Shown in pieces: positions 1 through 11,800 of a stretch of DNA of 61,153 bases. The notes under the pieces were generated by a model. That model searched no databases. It had not been told where the DNA came from and saw only the letters and a list, made by a program, of their open reading frames with translations. Source of the stretch: Beroe ovata (lineage: Eukaryota > Ctenophora > Nuda > Beroida > Beroidae); contig CAMPET010000063.1 of assembly GCA_946803715.1 (NCBI GenBank), forward strand, positions 80,793 through 141,945. Direction: 5' to 3'. Within the stretch, counting starts at the first letter, position 1; the number at the start of each line of letters is the position of its first letter. Made by a program: the position numbers and the translations under genes.

Positions 1-208
1 AAAAAAAATCTAGTCAGACATTTCTGATAGGATCCTGATGGCTTGTCCGAAATTTCAACCAATTCGCCATAAAACCATTTTCAACCATAAAACCATTTTT
101 CACCATCGGCACCGCCCCCATCCTACTTCCTACTAGAACCTCTGAATCACCAGAAAGACGATCTGGCTCTAAAAATCTGTTTCATTTTCCCCACATTTAC
201 CGGTTATT

Positions 209-435
209 GATCGTGGCAGTGTGGCAGTGTGGCAGCCACACTCCTCGTAAGGTCGGATCGAATAGTGTGGCAGTGTGGCTGCCACACTGATTTTGAGTGC
301 GGCAGTGTGGCAGTGTGGCAAAAATCGCAAAATAGTGTGGCAATGCTCGAAAATCTGCCACACTGCCACACTGCCACACTAAATCTGCCACACTCAGGAG
401 TGTGGCAGTGCGGCAGTGTGGCAGTGTGGCAATGC
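209..435. repeat. GC-rich minisatellite (gtgtggca-type units)
   Basis: A tandem array of short units built from gtggcagt and its reverse complement (tgccacac), with both orientations inside the same block, so it could fold back on itself. All six frames carry low-complexity ORFs rich in Cys, His, Thr and Trp across it; these are artefacts of the repeat. The flanks, 1-208 and 436-551, show no gene. Confidence 0.85.
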
Positions 436-551
436 TCGAAAGGTCTACTGGAAGTGGTCCAGCCGGACGATTCGCAGGAACGCGCGAGGTCAACCATGTA
501 TAGATGCTAGCGCGATTTTCCAATTTGAAAATATAGTATTGCAGCGCGGCG

Positions 552-1229
552 GTGCGCAATTGTTCAGTGATCTACGAGAATAGAGAACTGTCAGCCATGA
601 GCGGGGACTTTATGACCTATCATTTCACGGAGAGTGGGATAGCAGAAATGGAAGATATTACCAACCGACACCTGAAGAAGTGGTTATGCAAGAGTGCATA
701 CCCATCAATCCTGTACAGAACTGAGAAAGGGCTTGGAATCAGGAACGTAAGAAGTGTTTGCATTCAAGGGCAAGTGTGACGAGAAATCATACTGTGCCGC
801 AGCAGAGACAAAGACGTAAGAAGAGCCCCTTCAGGAAGACGTGAGGCAGAGCAAATGGACACGGTGGGATGATGTCATCGAAATGGACTTGAAGTGGAAA
901 GAGATAATTTACGAAATGAGCCCCAGTATGCACTGTCCTTTTACATGAATACTGTACAAGACACCCTACTACACCCACAGAACCTGAGACGATGGAGTAG
1001 AGGAACCGAACCAACATGTGCACTTAGTGTGTGGAAGAATGCGTTAGACCTGCATCAGACCGGCGCCTGGCCAAAGTGGCAAACGGAATGCCCGAATGCA
1101 GGGCTACCTATACCTCACATTCTGTGCGGATGTAGAGAAGCACTTGACCTGGGAAGAGTGTCTTACAGACATGATGGCATACTCAAAGTCATTGAAAAAG
1201 CATGCTTAAAGAGAAGATTGACTAAGTAA
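552..1229 (+). pseudogene. Decayed non-LTR retrotransposon reverse transcriptase, C-terminal part
   Basis: Conceptual translation resembles the region after the reverse transcriptase core of non-LTR retroelements. Around 640-760 it reads RHLKKWL, SILYR, KGLGI. Around 860-960 it reads W.DV.E.D.KW, then a DTL.HPQNLRRW block. Around 1110-1190 it reads HILCGCREAL..GR..YRHD.IL, typical of the terminal zinc-finger-like region of such polymerases. The reading frame switches at least twice (near 780 and 890) and a cysteine motif is disrupted by an insertion, so this is a dead 3' remnant. No N-terminal endonuclease or polymerase core is visible upstream. The family is inferred from motif order; the exact clade is unknown. 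Confidence 0.7.
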
Positions 1230-4200
1230 CTGAGCCTACCTCAGAACTTGAACCCAATAACAGAATCAATTTCGTAAATAAGGTTGAAAAGAGAAGAAGA
1301 AAATTATCGGACTCCTGGACCTCACAACAAACTGGAAGATGAACGTGGATAGAGTGATAGACGGAAGAATCATATCCATTTCCCTTCCCGAAGTTATAAC
1401 TATAAATAGATCGGTCAATAATGTATCTGATTCAATGATAAATTAAAGCTCATCATACTTCTTGACGGGCTCCATATGATAATTTGGTTGTTTGCTTGTT
1501 TGTCACGAGATGCACGTGCTGATTTTGAACTAGAATGCGCGTTGTCATGGACTACTGTTATAGGGAACTGGGGGCTCATTTCTGATGGTGGTGCTTAGGT
1601 TTAGCTTTGATCACATTGCTCTTTCTGCTTTTAGGGACCTGGAACATTTAATGTTCCAGTGGAACAATACACATATCTTGAGTTGTTGCGAGCATTTTTG
1701 TCGTTTTGTCAACATACCCAATGCAAATTAGAAGGAAAGTCGAATAACGGGGCAAGTATCATGTTACAGTGCCAATCAGATGAAATGGCCGATTTGTTCC
1801 AAAGTGCTCCATCATAAAATCAGCGTTTCAAGAGCGTAGTTGATACTTAAGTCGTCCGCGTCCGATCACGTCCAATCACCATAAATGCCTCTGACCTCAA
1901 TCGATAGGAAAATTCATCATTGTCCTGTTTTCGATAAACGTTGTCGTTGCGTTGTTGTACCCGATATGGCTCAATGGGTAGAGTACCACGTCCATCTGAT
2001 GGGTTTTCTTGTTAGTATGGGTAGTATATAATTAACCGCGTGTGCAGTGCGTGCGCGCGCGCGGCTTCCAAACACATTCCCCCATTTAAAATCATTCGCG
2101 TTCTCCATTTCAGCATTTGAATGGAATTACATGTGATCTTTTTCCGAATTGGAACAAATTTGCCGCAAAGTGGGGACATGAAAGATTGGGCGACTGTGGC
2201 TCGGATGCAAAAGTGGTTTAAAATAAGATATATGATGACTCTTGTTCGTCAATTGAACGTTTTGGTGCCACGGGAAGCCATCACACACCATATCACAATG
2301 TGCATATAAGGACAAATTTGCCGCAAATCGGGAGCGTGTTCTGGAAGCCAGAGTTTGAGTTCAATTGGGTTCCTTATGGTTCCAATAGTATGCCCCGGTT
2401 AAGTTATGAGTTTGGCGAAGTTTTTGGGTCCTCCGAGTTTCGACATCAGATAGCCACCAAACAACCTTTTACCACACGCGTACCTAGTAGATGTATGTCG
2501 GCATTTTTGAGCCCCAGATATATGCTCTAATGTGCTCAAATTTGCTCTAGATGGTCTCCGTCTAGAAAGAATATAACATTCGGCAATTGCACCCAAAAAG
2601 TGTTGGAGAGTTGCTCGAAAAGCTATCTGGTGGCACCCCAAAGGTTAGTGGACCCATAAAAGACATCATACTAATTCAATCCCTCTACAACACATTGCGA
2701 GCATTACAGACTCATTTGAAGTCCAACTAAGGCCTCCAATACCTATGCATTCCCGTTTGCGGCAAATTCGTTCGATTTTTGTTCCACTTTTATTCCAAAA
2801 TCGGGGAAAGATTGACTCTGGAATTACCTACTGCTTTTCGCCGCAGGATCTTGTTGCTGTAGTGCGGTACTCCCCGTCCACACTGGATCGGATACAGGAT
2901 CAGCTGATGAGCATGATCACAATTTGATCAGTATCTTTGTGATACGAAGGTATCCAAGTTGCCTTGCAATGTGCAATTATAGAAACCAATGAGTCGTATA
3001 TCCCTTTTAAAAAGTTATACAGTGGCCAAAACTACTTACTGAGTACCTACTGCAGTACGCACTACGCTTTCGGCCGGATCGAATCGTGGGCTCTGATCTA
3101 ATCACGGGTAGTGGTTCCGTACTGAACACTCTGTCACAGGAGTGGATAGCCTAATCACATTGCCAAAGCTCCCGACCTAGAGTCCTTGTGTTCTCGGTAT
3201 ATGCTATCCTACATGCATGTTACCTCATCAGCGCGGTAGCTCCTGACCCAGTGACCTAGAGTCCTAGTTTGCTGCCGCCGACCTACAGTCCGCCGATCTA
3301 CAGTCCTATACCTCTGATGGGACTGTAGGAGGGAACAGGGAAGAGGGAAGTTCCCTTTAGGAACTATTTCCGCAATGAAACTGGAATATGCCACTGCTTC
3401 ACTGCTATTGTGTGAGCGAGTCGAAACCGGAAAAGGGAGTGCGTTTTGCCTGGAAGTCTATTCCATGTCGTATCTCAAACTCTGAATACGCGCTGTTTAT
3501 TGCCGTGGTAACCAGTATAAACAATAAACATACGCGATATGACGTCTTTCGTTTATTCATTTTCAATCGATGCTCCATCCATTATTGCTTAGCGTCTAGA
3601 CAGAAAGACAGAAGGTAAACAAGCTGCTATTTTTACGCTATCTTGACGTCAGAGGACTAATGTTCGATTATTAAGCTGAGTGAAATGTGACTCATTTCAC
3701 TGACTCATGTAATGAGAAGCTGAGCTGTCATAGTCGCTCCGTGCCGCCACCACCGTGCCGCCACCACCGTGCCGCCACCACCGGATCACGTGAGCAACAC
3801 TCGTGACCGATCGTCACACCTCAGCAATAATGGCATCCCATTATAAGAATTGCCTAAACTAAGAATTGCCTATACAGTATACGGTCTATAAAAGTTCCGA
3901 ATTATAACATCCATTTCATAATGATATGTGTCACTGGGTTACCAAGCGTGCAGACATGTCGGTGGCGCACCATAATTTTGCTGCACTTGTAGCTGCATTC
4001 TGTCCATATTTCCATGGTATAGGTGACCCATAGGTGTGTCCACGTGATATGCAGAAGGTAAGTGACCTACCTGAGTACTCATTTTATAAATTCTAACATC
4101 TCTATCTCATTATGCCTCGTTGATCATATAGATGGGGTACGTTTTCTTTCACTTTATTCGGTTATTACCGTGATTGATGCTTCTGCAATATGCTTCTCGA

Positions 4201-5334
4201 CAAAAATGTCGTGCACGTATATTCGTTGGAAAGCAAAATCTGTAATGAGTCTCAGACATCTCGAATCAAGCACCTATTATAAGACTATAGTACTATAGTC
4301 TGCTGTGGTAGGTATTATAATGTCTATGAGACGGATATGATTACCGAATTGCTTGTTATCAAAGCTTGATGATAAGCATGGCATTTCATCAAGCAAGATA
4401 CATTCATCAGATAGCAAAATAAATAGTATGGGAATTATCCAAGTCATCTGTGAAAAAAATTCTACCAAAGGTTTTATTGCTTGAATCGACTCAACTAGTC
4501 CCCCAGAGTCACCAAAAAAAGTTTTCAAACTCAGATCCTTGGGCATAACTCAGGGTGGCCACGCCCATTTTGGACCGTGGGAATTTTCTATCAAAAATTG
4601 TATTTTCGCAATTTCTCTAGAAAATGGACTTCTTATACTCTATTCCAACCTTTTTTGACCCCAGCGAACGAATAAAAGTGTTCCTGAAGTGATTGGAGCA
4701 TCCGTTTACGAGTTATGGCCACACCCATNACGTCACTCTCCTACGACCTACACACGTTTTAACATGGAGAACAACGATCACGGGATGACTAATGTTTTGA
4801 CAAGGTCACGTGTTTTCAAATCTTGTATGTGACCGTATTCCCAGAGTCAAATGTTAAACAGACTTCATAATTCAATAACTTGTAATGTGGAATCTTTAAA
4901 TTCGATCATGAGCCACGTAGTAAGAGACCCACTTTTATAAAGAGATTCTGAAAAAAAGCGTCTTTAGTCTTTTTCTCACACACTGTGGGGTATGTTGAAT
5001 GACGCACATTGTTTACATAGGGTCATTTGTTTCACGTCATGAAAAATTATATCAGATAGGTATTTCTGCATTCCATAAAGTAATATTACCATACGCGATT
5101 TCATCTTCCTATCCCATAAAGAATCTCAACTCTGTTTGTTTTGTTGAGTCACACCAATCACCATTTGACCATAAAACGCGTTGATATTTCACGAAAACAA
5201 CATGTCGTTGTTGTCGTGAAACAGCAACTCCAAATTCATTATTGATAATAAGACGGATATAACGATGCTTGGCTATCATCATTTTGGGCCCAAATCACGG
5301 GTTTATGATAGTAACGCAGAATTATGGAATGAAA
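1230..5334. other. Intergenic, repeat-derived, no gene recognised
   Basis: No convincing coding exon is seen. At 1966-1995 a tRNA box-A-like stretch (tggctcaatgggtagag) lacks a box B, so it may be a SINE relic. The phrase aaatttgccgcaaa occurs near 2157 and 2315, with an inverted related copy near 2757, suggesting a degenerate inverted-repeat element of about 650 bp. A single N lies at 4729. The remaining ORFs are short, without homology that I recognise and without paired splice sites. Confidence 0.6.
3741..3782. repeat. 14-bp tandem repeat, three perfect copies
   Basis: The unit gtgccgccaccacc is repeated three times without mismatch. No ORF spans it convincingly. Confidence 0.9.
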
Positions 5335-5871
5335 TCTCATGCGTTTTGTGGATTGTGAATATATTATACTGCTCTTATGCTGCATATATCGAGCACGTGT
5401 TCGCGCTCCAACGCATTCATTCTTCCTTCATCCTTGCATAATATTTACTTTTCATGCTTGACGTTCGTTTCAAATTCTTCTTTAAATATTCAACCGACAG
5501 ATTGCAGCAATCTCAAGAAAACTTACACCGTTGTTCCTGTACAGAATATCTGCTGTAGATCTGCGGTTATTAAGATCTGCTATCAATCTGCTGTCCGATG
5601 TTCCGTAAAATCTGCCGTCATTAAATATCTGCGGTTACACGATTTGTTATGATCCAGCTGTCTCGTTTGTTTACAGTAGTCTTGTTTGTTTACAGCCGTC
5701 TTGTTTGTTTACAGCCGTCTTGTTTGTTTACAGTAGTCTTCATTGTTTACAACAGTCTTGTTTGTTTACAGAAGTCTCGTTTGTTTACGAGAATCACTGT
5801 TTTGGTTCTTTGGTAGTGGTTAGAGACGATTTCTTCTGTTTTCTTTTGTGATTCAATAGTCAAGAATGAGT
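5335..5871. repeat. Dispersed repeat block, copy A, with internal 20-bp minisatellite
   Basis: Nearly identical to 7458-7841. The first ~180 bp match closely; copy A then has an extra ~110 bp segment. Both copies contain a tandem array of a ~20-bp unit centred on tcttgtttgtttacag (here about 5655-5790) and both end in attcaatagtcaagaatgag. Copy B begins immediately after a single N at 7457, so this may be a repeat, a haplotype duplication, or both. Confidence 0.8.
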
Positions 5872-6556
5872 ACTGAACATTTTCTTATTGTAGGGAACAT
5901 AAAATTAAATTAATTTTAGGATAGGTACAACTTTAGTAACAGAGTGCGTCCCTCTTGCCTATGCTAGATGTCTCAAGTCTAAATAGCAAAGATTGTCTTA
6001 TATTTATCATTGCGGTTCAAGCATGTTTCGAACTTAAACCGAGCTTTCGGTAGAGAAACCGATTCCACAGCCAAACATTATTTTTGGAATCAGTGTCAAA
6101 AGTAAATTTGAACATGAACATATCAAACCTGTCCGGATCGTCACATCACACCCTCCTCCATGATTGGTCTGCTATCCTGCAGGCCACTCTTTCTCCAATC
6201 AGAGTGGCCTCTCTTCCTTACTCATGTCCTCATAATACACCCTAGAATCTAGACTGAACCCAACTCAATACTTATCAATAGGTACGGAATAGAATTACTG
6301 GCCGCGCTTACATTAGGAGAATCCTTTCATAGCATCATCGCATAGAACATTAGAAAAGGTGTGACTTTTAAACGGCAACTTTTCAGAGCTTTTTCAAAGC
6401 TATGAATCGGGAGAATTGGGAATTGTATGAGTCGATGTGGTAGGTGTTGTATGTCACACGAGAATTTATTATGGGCATCAGTTTTACTTTTAGAGATTGT
6501 TCAAGACGTCAATGTGACGAATAATAGTGGTGCCTCAGGCATTAGTGAGAAAACTT

Positions 6557-7456
6557 ACTTTAGCTGAGAAAAGCTAGTCTCTTGACAACACATTGATGCG
6601 TGTCTTGACACCCTGAGCTGCGGGCGTTCATGTCCTACCAACGTCCATGAATGTCCTATCCTGAGACTAACACCCAGGAATGCAAACACCCGCATCAGAT
6701 ATTTGACAGGAGCTGCGGAGTATGACTCCAGGGGGATTACCATGAAATTGTCACCAAATCGTTCCCTCCACTCCCTAGTATAGCAGATATACACGCCATC
6801 GTTCAGACAGACTTTCTGCACTAGCTTGAGCCTGACGTCATGGCAACAGTGGTGACGAGAATGAGCTTCCAGGAACGTGTTGAACCGTGTGATCTCTGAT
6901 ACCACATTATCGTGGAAAGTTGTAGCATTTCGCGGGGGCTCCAACTTCGATGCGAAAAATAGGTAGGTAGTCTGAGAAGGGGCGACTCACTGGCTCTCGA
7001 AGAATGGCGATTATCTGGGCATTGCAGGTGTTACTGAGTAGATCAGATCAGCATTGGTGTAGGGTGGCTCAGTGGCCCAGGGAAAGCGTTCTCTCCACGC
7101 TATGAGATGCCACATCAGGGACTGGGACCCATCCATCAATACAGACTGCTTAGCGATCTCTTTGTCAAACAGTCCCAGGTAATGTGGGAATGTAACAGTT
7201 CTGTTTGCTGCCTTACCCAACTTCCTGTCAGTGATCCCAACCCTGTACGTTGCCCAGTACTGGGTTTCCTTCTTGGGGGCAATGAGGTCATGATGCCAGA
7301 TTATCTTGTCGAATAGGTCGGTGGACCCAGACTTGGGCATGCCAGCAAGATAAACGCGCGGCAAACGCCACAGTCGAGACCCCTGACTGGGTCGCCAGCA
7401 GAAGTTCCTATAACCGGATAGGAACCTAGTCGGCAGATTCGCTGATAAGTCAGGCG
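6557..7456 (-). pseudogene. CHST15-like carbohydrate sulfotransferase fragment, frameshifted and truncated
   Basis: Golgi sulfotransferases of the CHST15 (GalNAc4S-6ST) type move sulfate from PAPS to glycosaminoglycan sugars. Read on the minus strand, 7456-7030 encodes a segment containing AGMPKSGSTDLFDKI, which carries the 5'-phosphosulfate-binding loop, then KKETQYWA, LMDGSQSLMWH and NADLIYSVTPAMP. A one-base frame change at about 7016-7020 is followed by IIAILREP and a gtgagt donor near 7000. A second exon (about 6935-6640) continues with NATTFHDNVVSEI to YLMRVFAFLGVSL. The N-terminal signal-anchor part is missing because the sequence stops at the N at 7457, and no C-terminal exon is seen below 6640. 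The frameshift could be real or a base-calling error. The family call is solid; activity is doubtful. Confidence 0.75.
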
Positions 7457-7457
7457 N

Positions 7458-7841
7458 TCTCATGCGTTTTGTGGATTGTGAATATATTATTATACTGCTC
7501 TTATGCTGCATATATCGAGCACGTGTTCGCGCTCCAACGCATTCTTTCTTCCTTCATCCTTGCATAATATTTACTTTTCATGCTTGACGTTCGTTCCAAA
7601 TTCTTCTTTAATTCTACCGACAGATTGCAGCAATCTCAAGAAAACGTACACGATTTGTTATGATCCGGCTGTCTCGTTTGTTGGCAGTAGTCTTGTTTGT
7701 TTACAGTAGTCTTCATTGTTTACAATAGTCTTGTTTGTTTACAGTAGTCTCGTTTGTTTACAAAGGCGGTTTTGGTTCTTTGGTAGTGGGTAGAGTCAAT
7801 TTCTTCTGTTTTCTTCTGTGATTCAATAGTCAAGAATGAGT
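7458..7841. repeat. Dispersed repeat block, copy B
   Basis: Second copy of the block at 5335-5871, starting directly after the N at 7457. Its 20-bp minisatellite (about 7680-7765) has fewer units than copy A. Sequence diverges from copy A after the shared caagaatgag. Confidence 0.8.
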
Positions 7842-8854
7842 CACATCGTATCGAGTCTCGTCGAGCAAAATCTGATGCAGCTACACTAAATTAAGAAATT
7901 GAGGCACAAAATAGTACACTATCGACTCAATAGCTTGGGTGTGTATTACTAATCGAATATTGAATTCGATAAATGCAATTCTTCATTCAAACAATGAATA
8001 CGAATTAACTCTATTTATATCCTTCACTGCAAGATTAATAATGTCACGCACACCCACACACAAGCATACACACACATCGTACACCCTGCTGTAAAACAGC
8101 CAAGGGAACACACATGACACAACATACACGGGCTGATAACGGCTTAGGATGAAGGGGGCATTCAATAAATATTAAGCTATTATGCAGTGACTTCTGAGTT
8201 CATGCCCCGGTCAATCCCATACTTTTCTGAGTTTCTTCCCTATTCAGTACTTGGTCACGATCTTATTAAATTAAATTGAAGCAATGAATACGACCATTCA
8301 TTCCATTCTGGAATCTCAAAACCAAAAGTTTCGTTCTTTCAGTTTTCGAGTATGACCTTTGAGATTTGTGATGTCAAGCATCAATGAGACACATTCTCTG
8401 TGAATAATTTGTCCAATGGACAATTAATTATTCGCGGAAAATGTGTCTCAAAGATGCTTGACGTCACAAATTTTCATCGAGAAGTCGCATGCAAAACTTT
8501 GGCAACGTGCATCGCGTAGTTGAATAACGCGTTACTTCAATGATCTATTCAATGTATTAAATGCGTATTGCGTTACCGGTGCAGTTATAAAGGTGGCTCT
8601 GTTTGGCGTTGTAATCGACATTGTCGCGTCTTATTTAGCATTTCTGAGTGATCTTCGGAGTAAATTTCGCTTCCCCAGTTTCATGAAAAGTGACGTTTTC
8701 GAGCATTTAACCCTTATCATACTGGGCCCCTCGGAGCACATTTATTTCTGGGGGTGGGTTGAAAGGACCCATCCCTCTTAACTCTGGTCCTATGTGGTCT
8801 TTCAAAACCAGAGAAACGNGGTGAATTTGAGCCATTTCATTGCTGAAAAACTTC
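7842..8854. other. Intergenic region upstream of the CCP/SRCR gene
   Basis: Contains a long hairpin (8363-8471) and an N at 8819. The stretch 8600-8854 immediately precedes the inferred first exon of the secreted protein gene and would include its promoter and 5' UTR; no TATA box or other element is convincing. Confidence 0.5.
8363..8471. repeat. Long imperfect palindrome with one-base loop
   Basis: Left arm 8363-8415 and right arm 8417-8471 are reverse complements with a few mismatches and a small insertion. The centre is ttgtcca-a-tggacaa, leaving a single unpaired base at 8416. Outer arms read atttgtgatgtcaagcatc and its complement. This could be a MITE reduced to its inverted repeats; no target-site duplication is clear. 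Confidence 0.85.
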
Positions 8855-11800
8855 ATGGGGCATAGAGGATTATCGACGGTGAGTATGCTGAAATGTCATC
8901 GCCATGGCCAGCAAATACACTTGACTTCCATTCATTGAGCCGTAGACTTCTGACTATATATTATAGATCATGAATAATTATAAATGAACGGGTTATGCAT
9001 AATTGAACATAATTTTCCCGAAGAACCAATACACCAATATGATGTTTCCAGGCATTGTTGGTTGCGATATGCGTATCTCAAGCTCTCCTCCAAGAAATGG
9101 ATGGTAGGTTATGCTCATAGTAGTTTAAGTAGGCACCTCAGTAAGTTAATATAGAAGCAATATCACACTTTTGTGATACGTAGTTCATGGATTGGACGAT
9201 TGGATAAGAGTCGCATTTAGTTATGATGAGAGATAGTAAATTCTTAATTCTCTTTTGACTCTGTTTACAAATGATACGTCTCATAGGCAACACAACAATC
9301 ATTTACCGTACGGCAATCCTATATTATAGTAATCAGTACCTATGATACTATGAATTTCAATTTCGGTGTAATGATTGGAGTGACATTTTGACATTCTGTT
9401 TCAGATTTCTGGTCGTTTCCTGAATCGAAAAGGCAGTGCTCTCCCGGAAAGAAGCTTGTCGGTGAAAATTGCGGTGAGTACCAACCTATTGTATAATAGT
9501 ATAGGATAAAAGTATAGTATAAAAGTATATTATAATAGTAAAGTATAATAATAGTGAGTAGTATAATTCATTTCATTTCGACGTAACTGGTAAACCGAAT
9601 TGGTGCCATAGTACCAGGCAGAGAGATATTATAATATCATCTTGATACGGATGAAAGGTCAACAAACAAGAAACGTACAGATTGCTTGTTTAAACCAATC
9701 CATCCCCAAACAGCTTCATGTCCTGCCGGCACATACAACGGGGAGGACTTCTTAACGGATACCTGTGCTCAGTGCCCGCTCAACCACTTCAACCCGAATG
9801 AGGGATCGACGTGGTAAGATCACATGCGCGGTAAATAGGTTATCAGTTCATGTAATCGTCCGTTGACCAATGACCATTGACACGTGTAGCTGTGGATTAA
9901 ATCAGTTTGTCATAAAAGTTGATTGCCAAATCACACATATTTTGTTCATATGTAGGATTAGGTGTCAATTATCGCTGCTTATACTATAAGCAGGATCAAT
10001 ATGAACAATTCTGTTTAGGTGTAAAAGGTGCGAAGATCTTGGACTTGGCTTCATGGCTGGAACTCTATACGAGGGTTCCACAAGCTGGAAAGATTGTGTT
10101 GGTAAGCTTCGTCACGCGAGTAGCTCGCAGTATGTGAAATCCGATCTCATGTTGCTATATCCCAAGTCTGGGCATTCTTCAGAACAGCGAGTCCACTAGA
10201 ACGCCACGAGAATGCCACCACTTTCAATGCGCCCCGGTAGCGTCTTAGTGGCGCCCTACTAGCGCCGCGGTAGCGCCACAGTGGCGCTACAGTGGCGGCA
10301 TCATAGCGCTACAGTGGCGCTCCGGTAGCGCTATCATGGCGCCCTGGTGGCGCCGCGGTGGCGCCATAGTAGCGCTGCGGTAGCGTTCAAGTGGCACCCT
10401 AGTGGCACTCTAGTAGCGGTGTGGTGGCATTCTCGTGGCGTCGCTGTTCTGAAGAATGCCCCCAAGTCTTGCAGCATTTTGTTACCTACTACTAAAAACT
10501 ACTAGTTGTTACTACTTATTACTACAGCTATTGTTACTACTATTATGTTACCTACAACATAGAGTGTTACTACTAATACTATAAGAGCTATACCTATCCC
10601 TCATCGCAGATTTGAATGAAGTGACAAGGAACTTTGCTGTCGCAACTGTTGGTGTTGACATCGAGATTGGAGGAATGAACCTGTGCCATGATGAAATGAG
10701 GGAGGCTCTGTGGGGTATCTCCAGCTTGAAGATATTTGATTTCCATTTCACGACCTGCAGGTTTGACATACATGCAGTAGACATCTATTCATTGCAGCGG
10801 TATACTAGATGTGTACATAATTTAAAAACTGTCATATGAATTTCACGTAACATACCATGTCATGTGCTCGGATTGCTGATATAACTGACCTACACAATAA
10901 CTACTCTCTTGATCAACTTCGGTAACATATAAAGGATGATCAACGCTATCTTCAGATACTCAGAAACATCTGGCTTATCCACCATGAGAATGCAGGCGAC
11001 ACTTCCTGCTCGATATGCCATGACGTTCTACGAAGCCATGAAGTTCGTCGAGGTTCATAAGCAAGAGGCAAGTTCTTGGATCGAAGTCGGGGATTACTAT
11101 TTCCACAAAATAACGACTGAGTAAGTGAAACAGCATCAATAAGATCAGATGTAGCTGGTTAGATGGCTGGTAGTGGTATTGAACGAGCAGATAGGTAATT
11201 GACTGAAACCTTTGTCAGGCTATTTCCTGCTATGCAGGGAGAAATAGACAGATGGATTGAGGGGTTGTCAATCAATCCAGATATGCTCGAGCTGATGAAT
11301 GTGAAGCTCGTTGATTTTGGAGCTGACTTCCAGGGTCATTGTAGAGATGGGAAAGCCGGTGCTTTTTGTGGTTAGTACCATGCAACACTTATATCAGAAC
11401 TATCAAATCACGACAATACCTGCATCTATCATACATACATGGCTTCGCAGATGAAGAGGAATCCTTCACCACATGGAGATACCCCGTAACGGTACGAGCC
11501 TCCGATGAGACTATCGACTGTGAAACGAATGCTGGAATAAGTAAGCTCAGAAACGCAATCGAAGATCCGGAATCGGTTGCAGGAAATTTAAACGAACTCG
11601 GCAAACTTGGCTGCAGGTAGGTACAGGGTTCGCAATTAAACTCCTCTGAAGCTGTCCGAAGGATATGTGATATATATCTGTCTGTGAGGCGTGTGCAATG
11701 TGCGTCTGTGTGTTTGTGTGTTTGTGTCTATGTGTATGTGTGTCTAGATGTATGTGAGTGCATGTGTGTGCATTTGTGTGTCTTTGAGTGTAAGCCCGTG

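Noticed and set aside
169-559. Several overlapping ORFs rich in Cys/His/Thr
   Set aside because: They are translations of the gtgtggca minisatellite in both strands; no gene structure.
1966-2040. tRNA gene candidate (tggctcaatgggtagag)
   Set aside because: Box A only; no box B, acceptor pairing or T arm within the expected distance.
8593-8781. 62-aa plus-strand ORF upstream of the CCP/SRCR gene
   Set aside because: It has no splice link to the inferred signal-peptide exon at 8855 and no recognisable similarity.
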